From contig JAJRWJ010000311.1 of the NCBI GenBank assembly GCA_024276805.1, positions 1-8,532 on the forward strand: a stretch of 8,532 nt of DNA. The letters are read 5' to 3'. The notes beneath the pieces are model-generated. The model searched no databases, was not told the DNA's origin, and saw only the letters and a list, made by a program, of their open reading frames with translations. Shown in pieces: positions 1 through 6,955 of this stretch. The DNA is from Gammaproteobacteria bacterium. Lineage in GTDB: Bacteria; Pseudomonadota; Gammaproteobacteria; Methylococcales; Methylomonadaceae. Position numbers and translations under genes: made by a program. The number at the start of each line of letters is the position of its first letter. The stretch's first letter is position 1.

Positions 1-293
1 CTGACCATGCGTGCTTTTTTATGCACCGAGCGTGGCGTCCAATCCGCGCGCCTGACTTCGTCCAGCATCGCACCGCGTATCCGGATTCCGGCGTAGGTAT
101 CGAAACTGGCTCCCTGGCTGAGATCATAATTTTTACTGGCTTCCAGCAGCCCCAGCATGCCCGCCTGGATCAAATCCTCCACCTGCACCGTGTCCGGCAG
201 TCTGCCGAGCAAATGATAGGCAATGCGTTTCACCAGCGGAACATGCTGCATGACCTGAACTTCAGAGCCACCAGTCTGTACTGCGGTGTACAT
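1..293 (-). CDS. fliA: FliA, flagellar sigma factor sigma-28 (N-terminal part; gene runs off the left edge)
   Basis: Sigma-28 directs RNA polymerase to late flagellar and chemotaxis promoters. Only the first 97 codons are in the window. They start MYTAVQTG and cover the conserved core of region 2: PLVKRIAYHLLGRLP (about residues 19-33), then VEDLIQAGMLGLLEA, then FDTYAGIRIRGAMLDE and the WTPRSVHKKAR stretch (about 83-95). This is nearly the same pattern as FliA of Pseudomonas and E. coli (RIRGAMLDE...DW.PRSV). The N-terminus is short, as is usual in this family. The ATG at 293 is preceded by a good ribosome binding site (AAGGGAG), and the gene lies 11 nt behind fleN, so it is very probably co-transcribed with flhF-fleN. 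Regions 3 and 4 lie outside the window, so completeness cannot be judged. Confidence 0.96.
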   Translation of the reverse strand, partial: MYTAVQTGGSEVQVMQHVPLVKRIAYHLLGRLPDTVQVEDLIQAGMLGLLEASKNYDLSQGASFDTYAGIRIRGAMLDEVRRADWTPRSVHKKARMV

Positions 294-298
294 TGCCG

Positions 299-305
299 CT
301 CCCTT
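299..305 (-). promoter_or_regulatory. Ribosome binding site of fliA, touching the fleN stop codon
   Basis: On the minus strand the sequence AAGGGAG lies 5 nt before the fliA ATG and shares a base with the TGA stop of fleN. It fixes the fliA start at 293. Its position at the end of fleN makes translational coupling between the two genes plausible (inference). Confidence 0.75.
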
Positions 306-1177
306 CATGCAACAGGCTCCCGGCAACTGTACTCGATCATGCGCTCGACAAAAAACTCCAGATAACCGCCGCTCTGGTTTTTTTCCGGCCAGTTATTGAT
401 CTGTCGGGCGATACCGATCAGCGACTGGGCGGCCTTGCTGCCGGGAAAGGCTTCCACCAGCGCGGTCTGCTTTTGCACGGCTTTGCGCAGCGCTTCATCA
501 TAGGGCACCGCCCCGGCAAAATTCAGTGTGACATCCAGATAGCGGTCCGTCACCCGGGACAGTTTGATAAATAAATTCTGCCCTTGCCGTACAGACTGCA
601 CCATGTTGGTCAGGATATGAAACTGATACAAGCCATAATCCCGATTCAGCAATTTGATGAAGGCATAGGCATCGGTCAGCGACGTCGGTTCATCACAGAC
701 CACCACCATCACTTCCTGACAGGCTCTGGCAAAATTGACCACACTGCCGGAAATTCCGGCGGCAGTATCGACGATCAGCACATCCAGTTCCTGATCGATT
801 TCGCTGAAGGCCCGGATGATTGCCGCCTGTTCGATCCCAGACAGCTCCGACATCTGCTGTATTCCCGAAGATGCAGGAATCACCTGCAAGCCCTTTGGCC
901 CTTCGAGCATGATCTCCGACAGAGTCTTCTCCCCGGCCAGCACATGAGAAAGATTGAACTGCGGATAGATGCCCAGCAGCACATCGACATTGGCCAGGCC
1001 CATATCCGCATCCAGCAGCGCCACACGCTGTCCCATCGAGGCCAGGGCAACGCCCAGATTGGTGGCAATATTGGTTTTTCCCACTCCACCCTTGCCGCTG
1101 GTCACGGCAATAACCCGAATGGCTTTCGTTTGTTTCATGTTTCTAATCCCGGCTGCCTGATCCAATTGCTTATACAT
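305..1177 (-). CDS. fleN: FleN/FlhG, MinD-like ATPase controlling flagellar number
   Basis: A 290-residue ParA/MinD-family ATPase that, in polar flagellates, limits flagellar number; it acts with FlhF and, in Pseudomonas, antagonises the activator FleQ. Visible motifs: deviant Walker A SGKGGVGKTN (residues 27-36, signature Lys29 and P-loop Lys34), LLDADMGLANVD with Asp58 (54-65), and Walker B LIVDTAAG with Asp137 (134-141). Before the ATPase fold, residues 6-12 read DQAAGIR, matching the DQAxxLR-type N-terminal helix known to stimulate FlhF GTPase. This motif favours the start at 1177 over the internal Met14 (1138), although the Shine-Dalgarno at 1177 is poor (AGGG only 2 nt away). The C-terminal tail (LEFFVERMIEY) looks amphipathic, as expected for the MinD-like membrane-targeting helix. 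The gene overlaps the end of flhF by 8 nt. Confidence 0.95.
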   Translation of the reverse strand: MYKQLDQAAGIRNMKQTKAIRVIAVTSGKGGVGKTNIATNLGVALASMGQRVALLDADMGLANVDVLLGIYPQFNLSHVLAGEKTLSEIMLEGPKGLQVIPASSGIQQMSELSGIEQAAIIRAFSEIDQELDVLIVDTAAGISGSVVNFARACQEVMVVVCDEPTSLTDAYAFIKLLNRDYGLYQFHILTNMVQSVRQGQNLFIKLSRVTDRYLDVTLNFAGAVPYDEALRKAVQKQTALVEAFPGSKAAQSLIGIARQINNWPEKNQSGGYLEFFVERMIEYSCREPVA

Positions 1178-2573
1178 AGCCCTGCGCTACCCAGTCTTGC
1201 TCCTGCCATGCAAGGTCTTGCTGCACCTGCTGTAATTCCACGGCACACTCTGTAATCAATGCCTCAGCCCGGGGAACATGCAGATCCTGCGGTACTTCCT
1301 GGCCATCGGTCACATAGGCCAGCGGCAGCTGCTGCTCGATCAGCGCCGAAATTGCCGCGCCCTTCGACGCCGCCTCATCGAGTTTGGTCAAAATACCCGC
1401 CTCCGGCTGCACCGCCTGAAATGCCGCGATGATCTCCCGCATCGCTGTCAGCTGCGTCGCCGCCGACATGACCAGATATACCTCGATGGTTACAGGACCC
1501 TGCCGGAGCATGCTGATGTGCTCCGCGAGCCGCATGTCCCGCTGGCTCATGCCGGCCGTGTCTATTAAGATTAGACGTTTATCGGAAAAACGCTGCAAAA
1601 GATTATCCAGTTCCATCCCGTCGGCAGCGACGCCGACCGGCACATCCAGTATCCGCCCATAGGTGTTCAATTGTTCATGGGCGGCAATCCGATAATTGTC
1701 GGTGGTAATCAACGCGACCTGTCCGGCGCCATGCCGCAGAATGAACTGCGCCGCCAGTTTCGCTATGGTGGTGGTCTTGCCGACGCCGGTGGGGCCGACC
1801 AGTGCGGCAATCCCCCCCGCATCCAGCAGCTGGTCATCGCTAAGCGGAAGCATGCCGCTCAGCATGGACAGGGAATGCTGCCAGGCAAGCTCACAGTCAC
1901 TATGGGAATCCAGGCGATTGGCAATTTTAATCGCCAGCTTGCTGTCGATGTGCAACTCCGCGAGACGACGCAACAAATCCAGACGCAGCGGCTTTTGCTG
2001 TTCCTGCCGCACCATGTTCGCTGCAGAAAACCTGTCATCCAGAGCGTTTCTGAGGTTGCTCAGTTCCTGGCGCATTTCCAGAAGAATCTTGTCGGTCGAG
2101 AGCTGCGCGGCTGCTTTTGCCGAGGCAGCCTGATGTCCGCCTGCAGGCTGTCGTTGTGGCTTTTTATGGACTGTATCCGCGGGTCTTCCAGAAGATGCCT
2201 TGCGTACTGCAGGCTTTGTCGACAATTGCCCGGCAGTATCCAGATACTGATCCAGTTTGCGTGCGGCGGGTCGACTGGATTCAGTTTGATCGGTTTGGTG
2301 TTTCCTCTGACTGCTGATGATATGCAGGCGTTTTTTTTCTGCCGCGAAATCCGGTAAATCCAGTTTCTGCTCGCCTGCCGGGCGCTGGCTTTTTTTTGCC
2401 TGCGCCTGAAGGTTCTCGTGGACCGCCTGCTCATCGAAATCCCTGGCGGCGACAATTTCCACCCCGCCATCGACCGAGCGATTGGACATGATCACCGCAT
2501 CGGCGCCCAGCTCCTCCTTGACCATGCGCATGGCCTGCCGGATCTCGGAAGCAAAAAATCGTTTTATTTTCAT
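1170..2573 (-). CDS. flhF: FlhF, SRP-type GTPase that places the polar flagellum
   Basis: A 467-residue GTPase of the Ffh/FtsY family that marks the cell pole for flagellar assembly. The N-terminal B domain opens with MKIKRFFASEIRQAM and a GADAVIMSNR stretch typical of FlhF. A long basic, Gln/Ala/Lys-rich linker follows (about 55-190). The NG domain begins near 195: P-loop GPTGVGKTTT (260-269), G2 region TTDNYRIAAHEQL (290-302), G3 DTAGM (338-342), G4 TKLDE (396-400). All GTP-binding motifs are intact. The length lies in the family range, which varies mainly with the linker. The ATG at 2573 has GAGG 7 nt upstream. The gene is separated from flhA by 79 nt, the longest gap in the window, and overlaps its partner fleN by 8 nt (ATGTATAA). 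Two runs of eight A residues lie in the linker (see findings). Confidence 0.96.
   Translation of the reverse strand: MKIKRFFASEIRQAMRMVKEELGADAVIMSNRSVDGGVEIVAARDFDEQAVHENLQAQAKKSQRPAGEQKLDLPDFAAEKKRLHIISSQRKHQTDQTESSRPAARKLDQYLDTAGQLSTKPAVRKASSGRPADTVHKKPQRQPAGGHQAASAKAAAQLSTDKILLEMRQELSNLRNALDDRFSAANMVRQEQQKPLRLDLLRRLAELHIDSKLAIKIANRLDSHSDCELAWQHSLSMLSGMLPLSDDQLLDAGGIAALVGPTGVGKTTTIAKLAAQFILRHGAGQVALITTDNYRIAAHEQLNTYGRILDVPVGVAADGMELDNLLQRFSDKRLILIDTAGMSQRDMRLAEHISMLRQGPVTIEVYLVMSAATQLTAMREIIAAFQAVQPEAGILTKLDEAASKGAAISALIEQQLPLAYVTDGQEVPQDLHVPRAEALITECAVELQQVQQDLAWQEQDWVAQGYV
2331..2397 (-). repeat. Two A8 homopolymer tracts in the flhF linker
   Basis: On the coding strand, runs of eight A occur at 2390-2397 (within Ala-Lys-Lys-Ser) and 2331-2338 (within Glu-Lys-Lys-Arg). 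They are the longest homopolymers I see in the window, and both fall in the same poorly conserved linker of one gene. In the reading frame each forms A_AAA_AAA, a pattern that permits slippage. Whether slippage occurs is unknown. Confidence 0.6.
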
Positions 2574-2652
2574 GGTACCGCCTCATCTGTCTAGTAGTCA
2601 GCCATCGACAGGATATCGATGGAGCAAAACTGTCAATCATCAGTCCCTTCCG
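2574..2652 (-). other. flhA-flhF intergenic spacer with a 7-bp stem-loop
   Basis: This 79-nt gap is the only sizeable non-coding stretch. On the minus strand it contains the perfect inverted repeat CCATCGA-TATCCTG-TCGATGG (2602-2622; 7-bp stem, 7-nt loop). No run of U follows, so it is not an obvious intrinsic terminator. It might be an mRNA stability or processing element, or a protein-binding site. The last bases before flhF carry its ribosome binding site (GAGG at 2581-2584). Confidence 0.5.
2610..2636 (-). promoter_or_regulatory. Possible sigma-70-type promoter for flhF-fleN-fliA
   Basis: On the minus strand a perfect TTGACA (2631-2636) is followed after 15 nt by TATCCT (2610-2615, four of six matches to TATAAT). 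The spacer is shorter than the preferred 17 nt and the -10 box is mediocre, so this is only a candidate. It overlaps the stem-loop. No sigma-54 GG-N10-GC pattern was seen here. Separate internal promoters before flhF are known in pseudomonads, which makes one at this position plausible. Confidence 0.22.
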
Positions 2653-4746
2653 CTACGCCTGCTGACCGACCGTCGAAACCACCTTGATCTGCCGGTCTTC
2701 CGGAATTTCGTTGTAAGCCAGCACATGCAGCCCGGAAACGGAATGGCGCACGAAGCGCGCCAGCCAGGGGCGGATAAAAGAAGACACCAGCAATATGGCC
2801 GTCTGTCCTTCCATTTCCATTTTCTGGCTGCTGGCCTGCAGGGAGCGATGCATTTGCTCCGCCAGCCCGGGTTCTATTCCGGCGCCGTTTTCACCAGCCG
2901 TCTGCAACGACTGATGCAATAACTGTTCCAGGTCCGGTTCCAGTGTGATAACCGGCAGTTCCTGCTGATTCCCGCTGATATCCTGTACGATGGAGCGGCC
3001 CAATGCGGCACGCACCGCCGAGGTCAAAACGTCCGGATCTTGACTCCTGCCGCCATATTCCGCCAAAGTCTCGGCTATGCTGCGCATATCGCGGACCGGC
3101 ACGCCTTCCTGCAGAAGATTTTGCAATACCTTGACGATAACCCCTAAAGTCAGCGTTTTCGGAACCAGATCCTCGATCAGTTTAGGTGCGCTCTTGCCCA
3201 GATTTTCCAGCAGCTGCTGGGCTTCTTCATAGCCGAACAACTCATGCGCATGAGAGCGCAGAATATGGCTCAAATGCGTCGCCACGACGGTGCCGGGATC
3301 GACCACGGTATAGCCCAGCGTCTGGGCATGATCCTTTTGCCCCGGCTCTATCCACACCGCATCGAGACCAAATGCCGGATCCTGGCAGGCGATGCCCTGC
3401 AGACTACCGAATACCTGTCCGGGATTGATCGCCATTTCCCGGTCCGGCATGATCTCGGCCTCGCCAACGGCAACACCCATCAGGGAAATCCGATAGGCGG
3501 TCGGGGTCAGGTCCAGGTTGTCACGAATATGTACCGACGGAATCAGGAAACCCAGTTCCTGCGAGAGCTTCTTGCGCACCCCCTTGATGCGCACCATCAA
3601 TTGCCCGCCCTGGTTCTTGTCCACCAGCGGAATCAAGCGGTAACCGACTTCCAGACCGATCATATCCACCGGCATGACATCATCCCAGCCCAGTTCCTTG
3701 ACTTCCGAAGCGGCCGGCGGAGGTGCGGCCGCCTGTTCGATGGCAACCAGCTCCTGCTGTTTATTCCGCCTGTCCAGCATATAGGCCGAAGCCGCCATGA
3801 CTGTCGCCAGCAGAATGAACACCATGTTCGGCATTCCCGGAATCATGCCCAGCATGCCCATCACCGCCGCGGTGATCAGCAGCGCCCTGGGGTTATCAAA
3901 CAATTGCGCCGACATCTGCTGCCCGACATCCTGCCTGCTGCCGGTGACCTTGGTGACGACGATTGCCGATGCCGTGGACAGCAGCAGCGAAGGGATTTGC
4001 GCCACCAGACCATCACCGATGGTCAACAGCACATAGACCTGTCCGGCATCGGCAAAGCTCATGCCATGCTGACCGACACCTATCGCCAGACCGCCGATGA
4101 TGTTCACGAACAGAATGATGATGCCGGCAATGGCATCGCCCCGGACGAACTTGCTGGCGCCATCCATGGAGCCATAGAAATCCGCCTCGGCGGCAATTTC
4201 GGCGCGTCTTTCGCGTGCCTCATCCTGCGTCACCAGTCCGGAATTCAGATCGGCATCGATGGCCATCTGCTTCCCCGGCATGGCATCCAGCGTGAATCTG
4301 GCGCTGACTTCCGCGACCCGTCCGGCGCCTTTGGTGACCACCACGAAATTGATCACCACCAAAATGGCGAACACCACCAGGCCTACGGCAAAATTGCCGC
4401 CGATCACGAAGGCGCCAAAGGCTTCGATGACCTTGCCGGCGGCATCGCCACCATTGTGGCCGTCCAGCAGTACGATTCGCGTCGAAGCGACATTCAGCGC
4501 CAGACGCAGCAGTGTCGCGATCAGAATCACCGTGGGGAAAACAGCAAACTCCAGTGGCTTCAGGGTATACACCACCACCAGCAGAATGATCAGGGAAAAG
4601 GCGATGTTGAAAGTAAAAAACAGATCCAGAATAAATGCCGGCAAAGGCAGAATCACCATCGACAAAATCATCAGGATGATCAACGGCGCACCCAGTCCGG
4701 CGCTCATCAGCCACTTCATCGTCATTATTAACTTGTTGCCATTCAT
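2653..4746 (-). CDS. flhA: FlhA, flagellar type III export gate ring protein
   Basis: FlhA forms the nonameric ring under the export pore; its membrane part couples proton flow to export and its cytoplasmic domain docks chaperone-substrate complexes. The protein is 697 residues, normal for the family. The N-terminal half holds about eight membrane segments (roughly 20-320), including GAPLIILMILSMVILPLPAF and LRLALNVASTR. The FHIPEP signature is complete at 143-165 (starts RVAEVSARF, ends MAIDAD). FVRGDAIAGI (200-209) contains Asp204, equivalent by alignment from memory to Salmonella Asp208, important for proton coupling. The cytoplasmic domain runs from about 350 to the end. The ATG at 4746 lies 3 nt behind the flhB stop and has no clear Shine-Dalgarno; Met8 or Met10 are alternative starts. 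The initiating region is AT-rich and uses the otherwise rare codons TTA and ATA. Translation is probably coupled to flhB. Confidence 0.97.
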   Translation of the reverse strand: MNGNKLIMTMKWLMSAGLGAPLIILMILSMVILPLPAFILDLFFTFNIAFSLIILLVVVYTLKPLEFAVFPTVILIATLLRLALNVASTRIVLLDGHNGGDAAGKVIEAFGAFVIGGNFAVGLVVFAILVVINFVVVTKGAGRVAEVSARFTLDAMPGKQMAIDADLNSGLVTQDEARERRAEIAAEADFYGSMDGASKFVRGDAIAGIIILFVNIIGGLAIGVGQHGMSFADAGQVYVLLTIGDGLVAQIPSLLLSTASAIVVTKVTGSRQDVGQQMSAQLFDNPRALLITAAVMGMLGMIPGMPNMVFILLATVMAASAYMLDRRNKQQELVAIEQAAAPPPAASEVKELGWDDVMPVDMIGLEVGYRLIPLVDKNQGGQLMVRIKGVRKKLSQELGFLIPSVHIRDNLDLTPTAYRISLMGVAVGEAEIMPDREMAINPGQVFGSLQGIACQDPAFGLDAVWIEPGQKDHAQTLGYTVVDPGTVVATHLSHILRSHAHELFGYEEAQQLLENLGKSAPKLIEDLVPKTLTLGVIVKVLQNLLQEGVPVRDMRSIAETLAEYGGRSQDPDVLTSAVRAALGRSIVQDISGNQQELPVITLEPDLEQLLHQSLQTAGENGAGIEPGLAEQMHRSLQASSQKMEMEGQTAILLVSSFIRPWLARFVRHSVSGLHVLAYNEIPEDRQIKVVSTVGQQA

Positions 4747-4749
4747 AGC

Positions 4750-5883
4750 TTATTCATGTTGTTGATAATCATCGGGAACAGGCAGGTCACCCGGCGGCAG
4801 GGGTTCATCCCAGCCATGCTGCCGGGCAGTCTGTAATTGATAGACATAGGCCAGCACCTGAGCGACCGCCAGATACAGGCCCTGAGGTATTTCCTTGCCC
4901 AGATCGGTGGAATAATACAGTGCTCTGGCCAGAGGCGGTGCGGCAACCAGCGGCACATCCGCGCCGGTCGCCCGGTTACGGATTTGCGCTGCGACCAGAT
5001 CGATGCCCTTCGCCACCAGAATCGGCGCACTGCCGCCCTGTTGGTCATAGCGCAGCGCCACGGCATAATGGCTGGGATTGGTGACGATCACATCGGCTTT
5101 GGGCACCTCATCCATCATGCGCTTTTGCGCCATTTCCATCTGCAACTGGCGTATCTTGCCCTTTACTTCCGGACTGCCATCGGTCTCCTTCATTTCGTCC
5201 TTGATTTCCTGCAGCGTCATTTTCAGCTTACGGCTGTGATCCCAGAGTTGATAAGGCACGTCGAACATCGCGATCAGCAGCAGCGAAGCGCTCAACATCA
5301 GGAAACTGATGGCGATCAAATGCAGGGCGTGGCCAATGGCCTGCTGCAGGGGTTCGGAACTGAGCCCCAGGAATTTTCCAGACAAGCCCTTGAACAGCAG
5401 GTAGGTGACCAGAAAAATCAACAGAAACTTGAGCAGCGCCTTGATCAGTTCTATCAGTCCACGCAGCGCAAACAGCCGTGGTATGCCCTTGATCGGATCC
5501 AGCTTTTCCAGCTTGGGCTGCAGCGCCTCCCAGCTGAATGTCAGCCCCCCGAGGGCCAGCGGTGCGACTATCGCGGCAATAACCATCACGGCAATAAAAG
5601 GCGCGATGACCAGGACGCCATCGATCATCGCCTTGCGCATATGCAGCACCGGGCTGGCTGGATCGAAAATGGTTTCCCGGCTGATCTGGAACTGTTCACG
5701 CATGATGCCAGCCAGACCGCTGCCCATCTGTTCACCCAGCAGCAGCATCAGAGTCGATGCGGTGATCAGGATAACGAAGGTATTCAGCTCCCGGGAGCGG
5801 GGAATCTGGCCCTTTTTACGCGCGTCGTCGAGACGCTTGCTGGTGGGTTGTTCGGTTTTTTCCTGACCGGAATCTTCAGCCAT
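4750..5883 (-). CDS. flhB: FlhB, export gate protein and substrate-specificity switch
   Basis: FlhB sits beside the FliPQR pore and changes export from rod/hook to filament substrates after cutting itself in its cytoplasmic domain. The 377-residue length is normal. It starts MAEDSGQEKTEQPTSKRLDDARKKG, the usual hydrophilic N-terminus (EKTE.PT.KRL.DAR.KG). Four membrane segments follow (about 34-55, 88-112, 145-166, 185-207), then a charged linker (215-260) and the autocleavage domain. The cleavage loop reads VIVTNPSHYAVALRYD, with Asn269-Pro270 in place but Ser271 where the family nearly always has Thr (NPTH). The conserved APILVAKG and VPLVAAPPLARALY segments follow. fliR ends 6 nt upstream and flhA begins 3 nt downstream, in the same reading register. 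The ribosome binding site is weak, so translation probably depends on coupling. Confidence 0.97.
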   Translation of the reverse strand: MAEDSGQEKTEQPTSKRLDDARKKGQIPRSRELNTFVILITASTLMLLLGEQMGSGLAGIMREQFQISRETIFDPASPVLHMRKAMIDGVLVIAPFIAVMVIAAIVAPLALGGLTFSWEALQPKLEKLDPIKGIPRLFALRGLIELIKALLKFLLIFLVTYLLFKGLSGKFLGLSSEPLQQAIGHALHLIAISFLMLSASLLLIAMFDVPYQLWDHSRKLKMTLQEIKDEMKETDGSPEVKGKIRQLQMEMAQKRMMDEVPKADVIVTNPSHYAVALRYDQQGGSAPILVAKGIDLVAAQIRNRATGADVPLVAAPPLARALYYSTDLGKEIPQGLYLAVAQVLAYVYQLQTARQHGWDEPLPPGDLPVPDDYQQHE

Positions 5884-5889
5884 GTCGCT

Positions 5890-6663
5890 TTACAGCCGCA
5901 ACAGCTGTCCCAGCAGCGTATAGGAATCGCTCAGCAGTCCGGAGAAATTTTCCAGGACTTCGGGCAGGGTCACCCAGATCAGCAGCAGTCCCAGCATCAG
6001 TGTCACCGGAAAGCCCACGGAAAAAATATTCAACTGCGGCGCGGCCCTGGTGGCGACGCCAAAACTGACATTGACCAGCAGCAGACTGGTAATCACCGGC
6101 AGCGCCATCAGTACGCCGGCGGCAAAGATACGGCTGCTCCAGGCGATGATGGACCAGATATCCGCCCTGCCCAGACCATCGACGGCAATGGGCAGGGTGG
6201 TGAAACTGTCCAGCAACATCTCGATCAACAGCAAGTGGCCATCCATCATCAGAAACACCAGGGTGGTGGTCACCACATAGAACTGGGCCACCACAGGCAC
6301 CTGCAATCCGGTCTGGGGGTCCACCATGGAAGCGAAGCCCAGCCCCATGCTGTAGGCGACACCCTGTCCGGCGAATACCACTGCGGCGAACACCATTTGC
6401 AGAATGAAGCCGCTGACCAGACCAATGATGATCTGCTGCAGGGAAATCATCATGCCCCGGGCGCTGAACATGTCCGTTTCCGGCAACGGCGGCAGCAGCG
6501 GCATGATCAGCAGCGTGATGGCCAGTGTGGCAATCAGCCTGACGCGTGCCGGAACCGAGCGCACGCTGAACACCGGCACGGCAACGAACATCGCACCGAT
6601 ACGCATCAAGGGCCACAGGAATCCCGCCAGCATGGCCAGCATTTCCGCTTCAGCGATGACCAT
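5890..6663 (-). CDS. fliR: FliR, export pore subunit
   Basis: FliR combines with five FliP and four FliQ to form the export pore in the inner membrane. The protein is 257 residues, as expected, and almost wholly hydrophobic with about six membrane segments: LWPLMRIGAMFVAVPVF near the N-terminus, then ARVRLIATLAITLLI, IGLVSGFILQMVFAAVVFAG, FYVVTTTLVFLMM, the GVLMALPVITSLLLVNVSFG segment, and a last one around 217-232. The motifs GQGVAYSMGLGFASMVDP (99-116) and ALPVITSLLLVN..FG...R.APQLN.F are strongly conserved in FliR. The ATG at 6663 is only 3 nt after the fliQ stop and has little Shine-Dalgarno; Met8 is an alternative start with a GCGGA-like sequence before it. flhB follows after 6 nt. Confidence 0.96.
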   Translation of the reverse strand: MVIAEAEMLAMLAGFLWPLMRIGAMFVAVPVFSVRSVPARVRLIATLAITLLIMPLLPPLPETDMFSARGMMISLQQIIIGLVSGFILQMVFAAVVFAGQGVAYSMGLGFASMVDPQTGLQVPVVAQFYVVTTTLVFLMMDGHLLLIEMLLDSFTTLPIAVDGLGRADIWSIIAWSSRIFAAGVLMALPVITSLLLVNVSFGVATRAAPQLNIFSVGFPVTLMLGLLLIWVTLPEVLENFSGLLSDSYTLLGQLLRL

Positions 6664-6666
6664 GGT

Positions 6667-6936
6667 TCAACCAATCAGATAGGGAACGTCCCGAACCAGT
6701 TCCTGGAAAAAATCGATCATCACCTGCAGCATCCAGGGGCCGGCGACCATCAGCACGATACCGATGGTGATCAATTTGGGGACGAAGGTCAGAGTCATTT
6801 CATTGATTTGGGTGGCCGCCTGGAACATCGCGATGATCAGTCCCACCGCCAGCGAAGACAACAATATCGGCGCGGTGAGCTTCACCGCGACGACCATGGC
6901 CTGCTGGGCGACAGTGTAAATGGTTTCCGGGGTCAT
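6667..6936 (-). CDS. fliQ: FliQ, export pore subunit
   Basis: FliQ is the small two-helix hairpin subunit that wraps the FliP-FliR pore core. The 89-residue length is exactly typical. It shows two membrane segments (about 14-38 and 51-75) joined by the conserved loop FQAATQINEMTLTFVPK (38-54), the best-known FliQ signature. The start at 6936 is supported by a good ribosome binding site (AGAGGA at 6943-6948, 6 nt away) in the 19-nt gap after fliP. The stop TGA is followed 3 nt later by the fliR start. Nothing unusual is seen in the protein. Confidence 0.97.
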   Translation of the reverse strand: MTPETIYTVAQQAMVVAVKLTAPILLSSLAVGLIIAMFQAATQINEMTLTFVPKLITIGIVLMVAGPWMLQVMIDFFQELVRDVPYLIG

Positions 6937-6955
6937 GGTCTATCCTCTGGAATGG

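Noticed and set aside
378..384. T7 run (A7 on the coding strand) in fleN, and A7 at 6965-6971 in fliP.
   Set aside because: Shorter than the flhF runs, near the ends of their genes and explained by Lys or Phe codons; no sign of a special role.
584..1255. Plus-strand open frames opposite fleN and flhF (584-1255, 1671-2357 and others).
   Set aside because: They run opposite clearly functional genes, have His/Gln/Arg-rich antisense composition and no recognisable motif.
2060..2470. Minus-strand 136-codon frame inside flhF.
   Set aside because: It is an out-of-frame reading of the linker with no family resemblance; it matters only as the frame entered if an A8 tract loses one base.
2602..2622. 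Reading the stem-loop after flhA as a rho-independent terminator.
   Set aside because: The stem is only 7 bp with about half AT pairs, and no U-run follows; the downstream genes belong to the same system.
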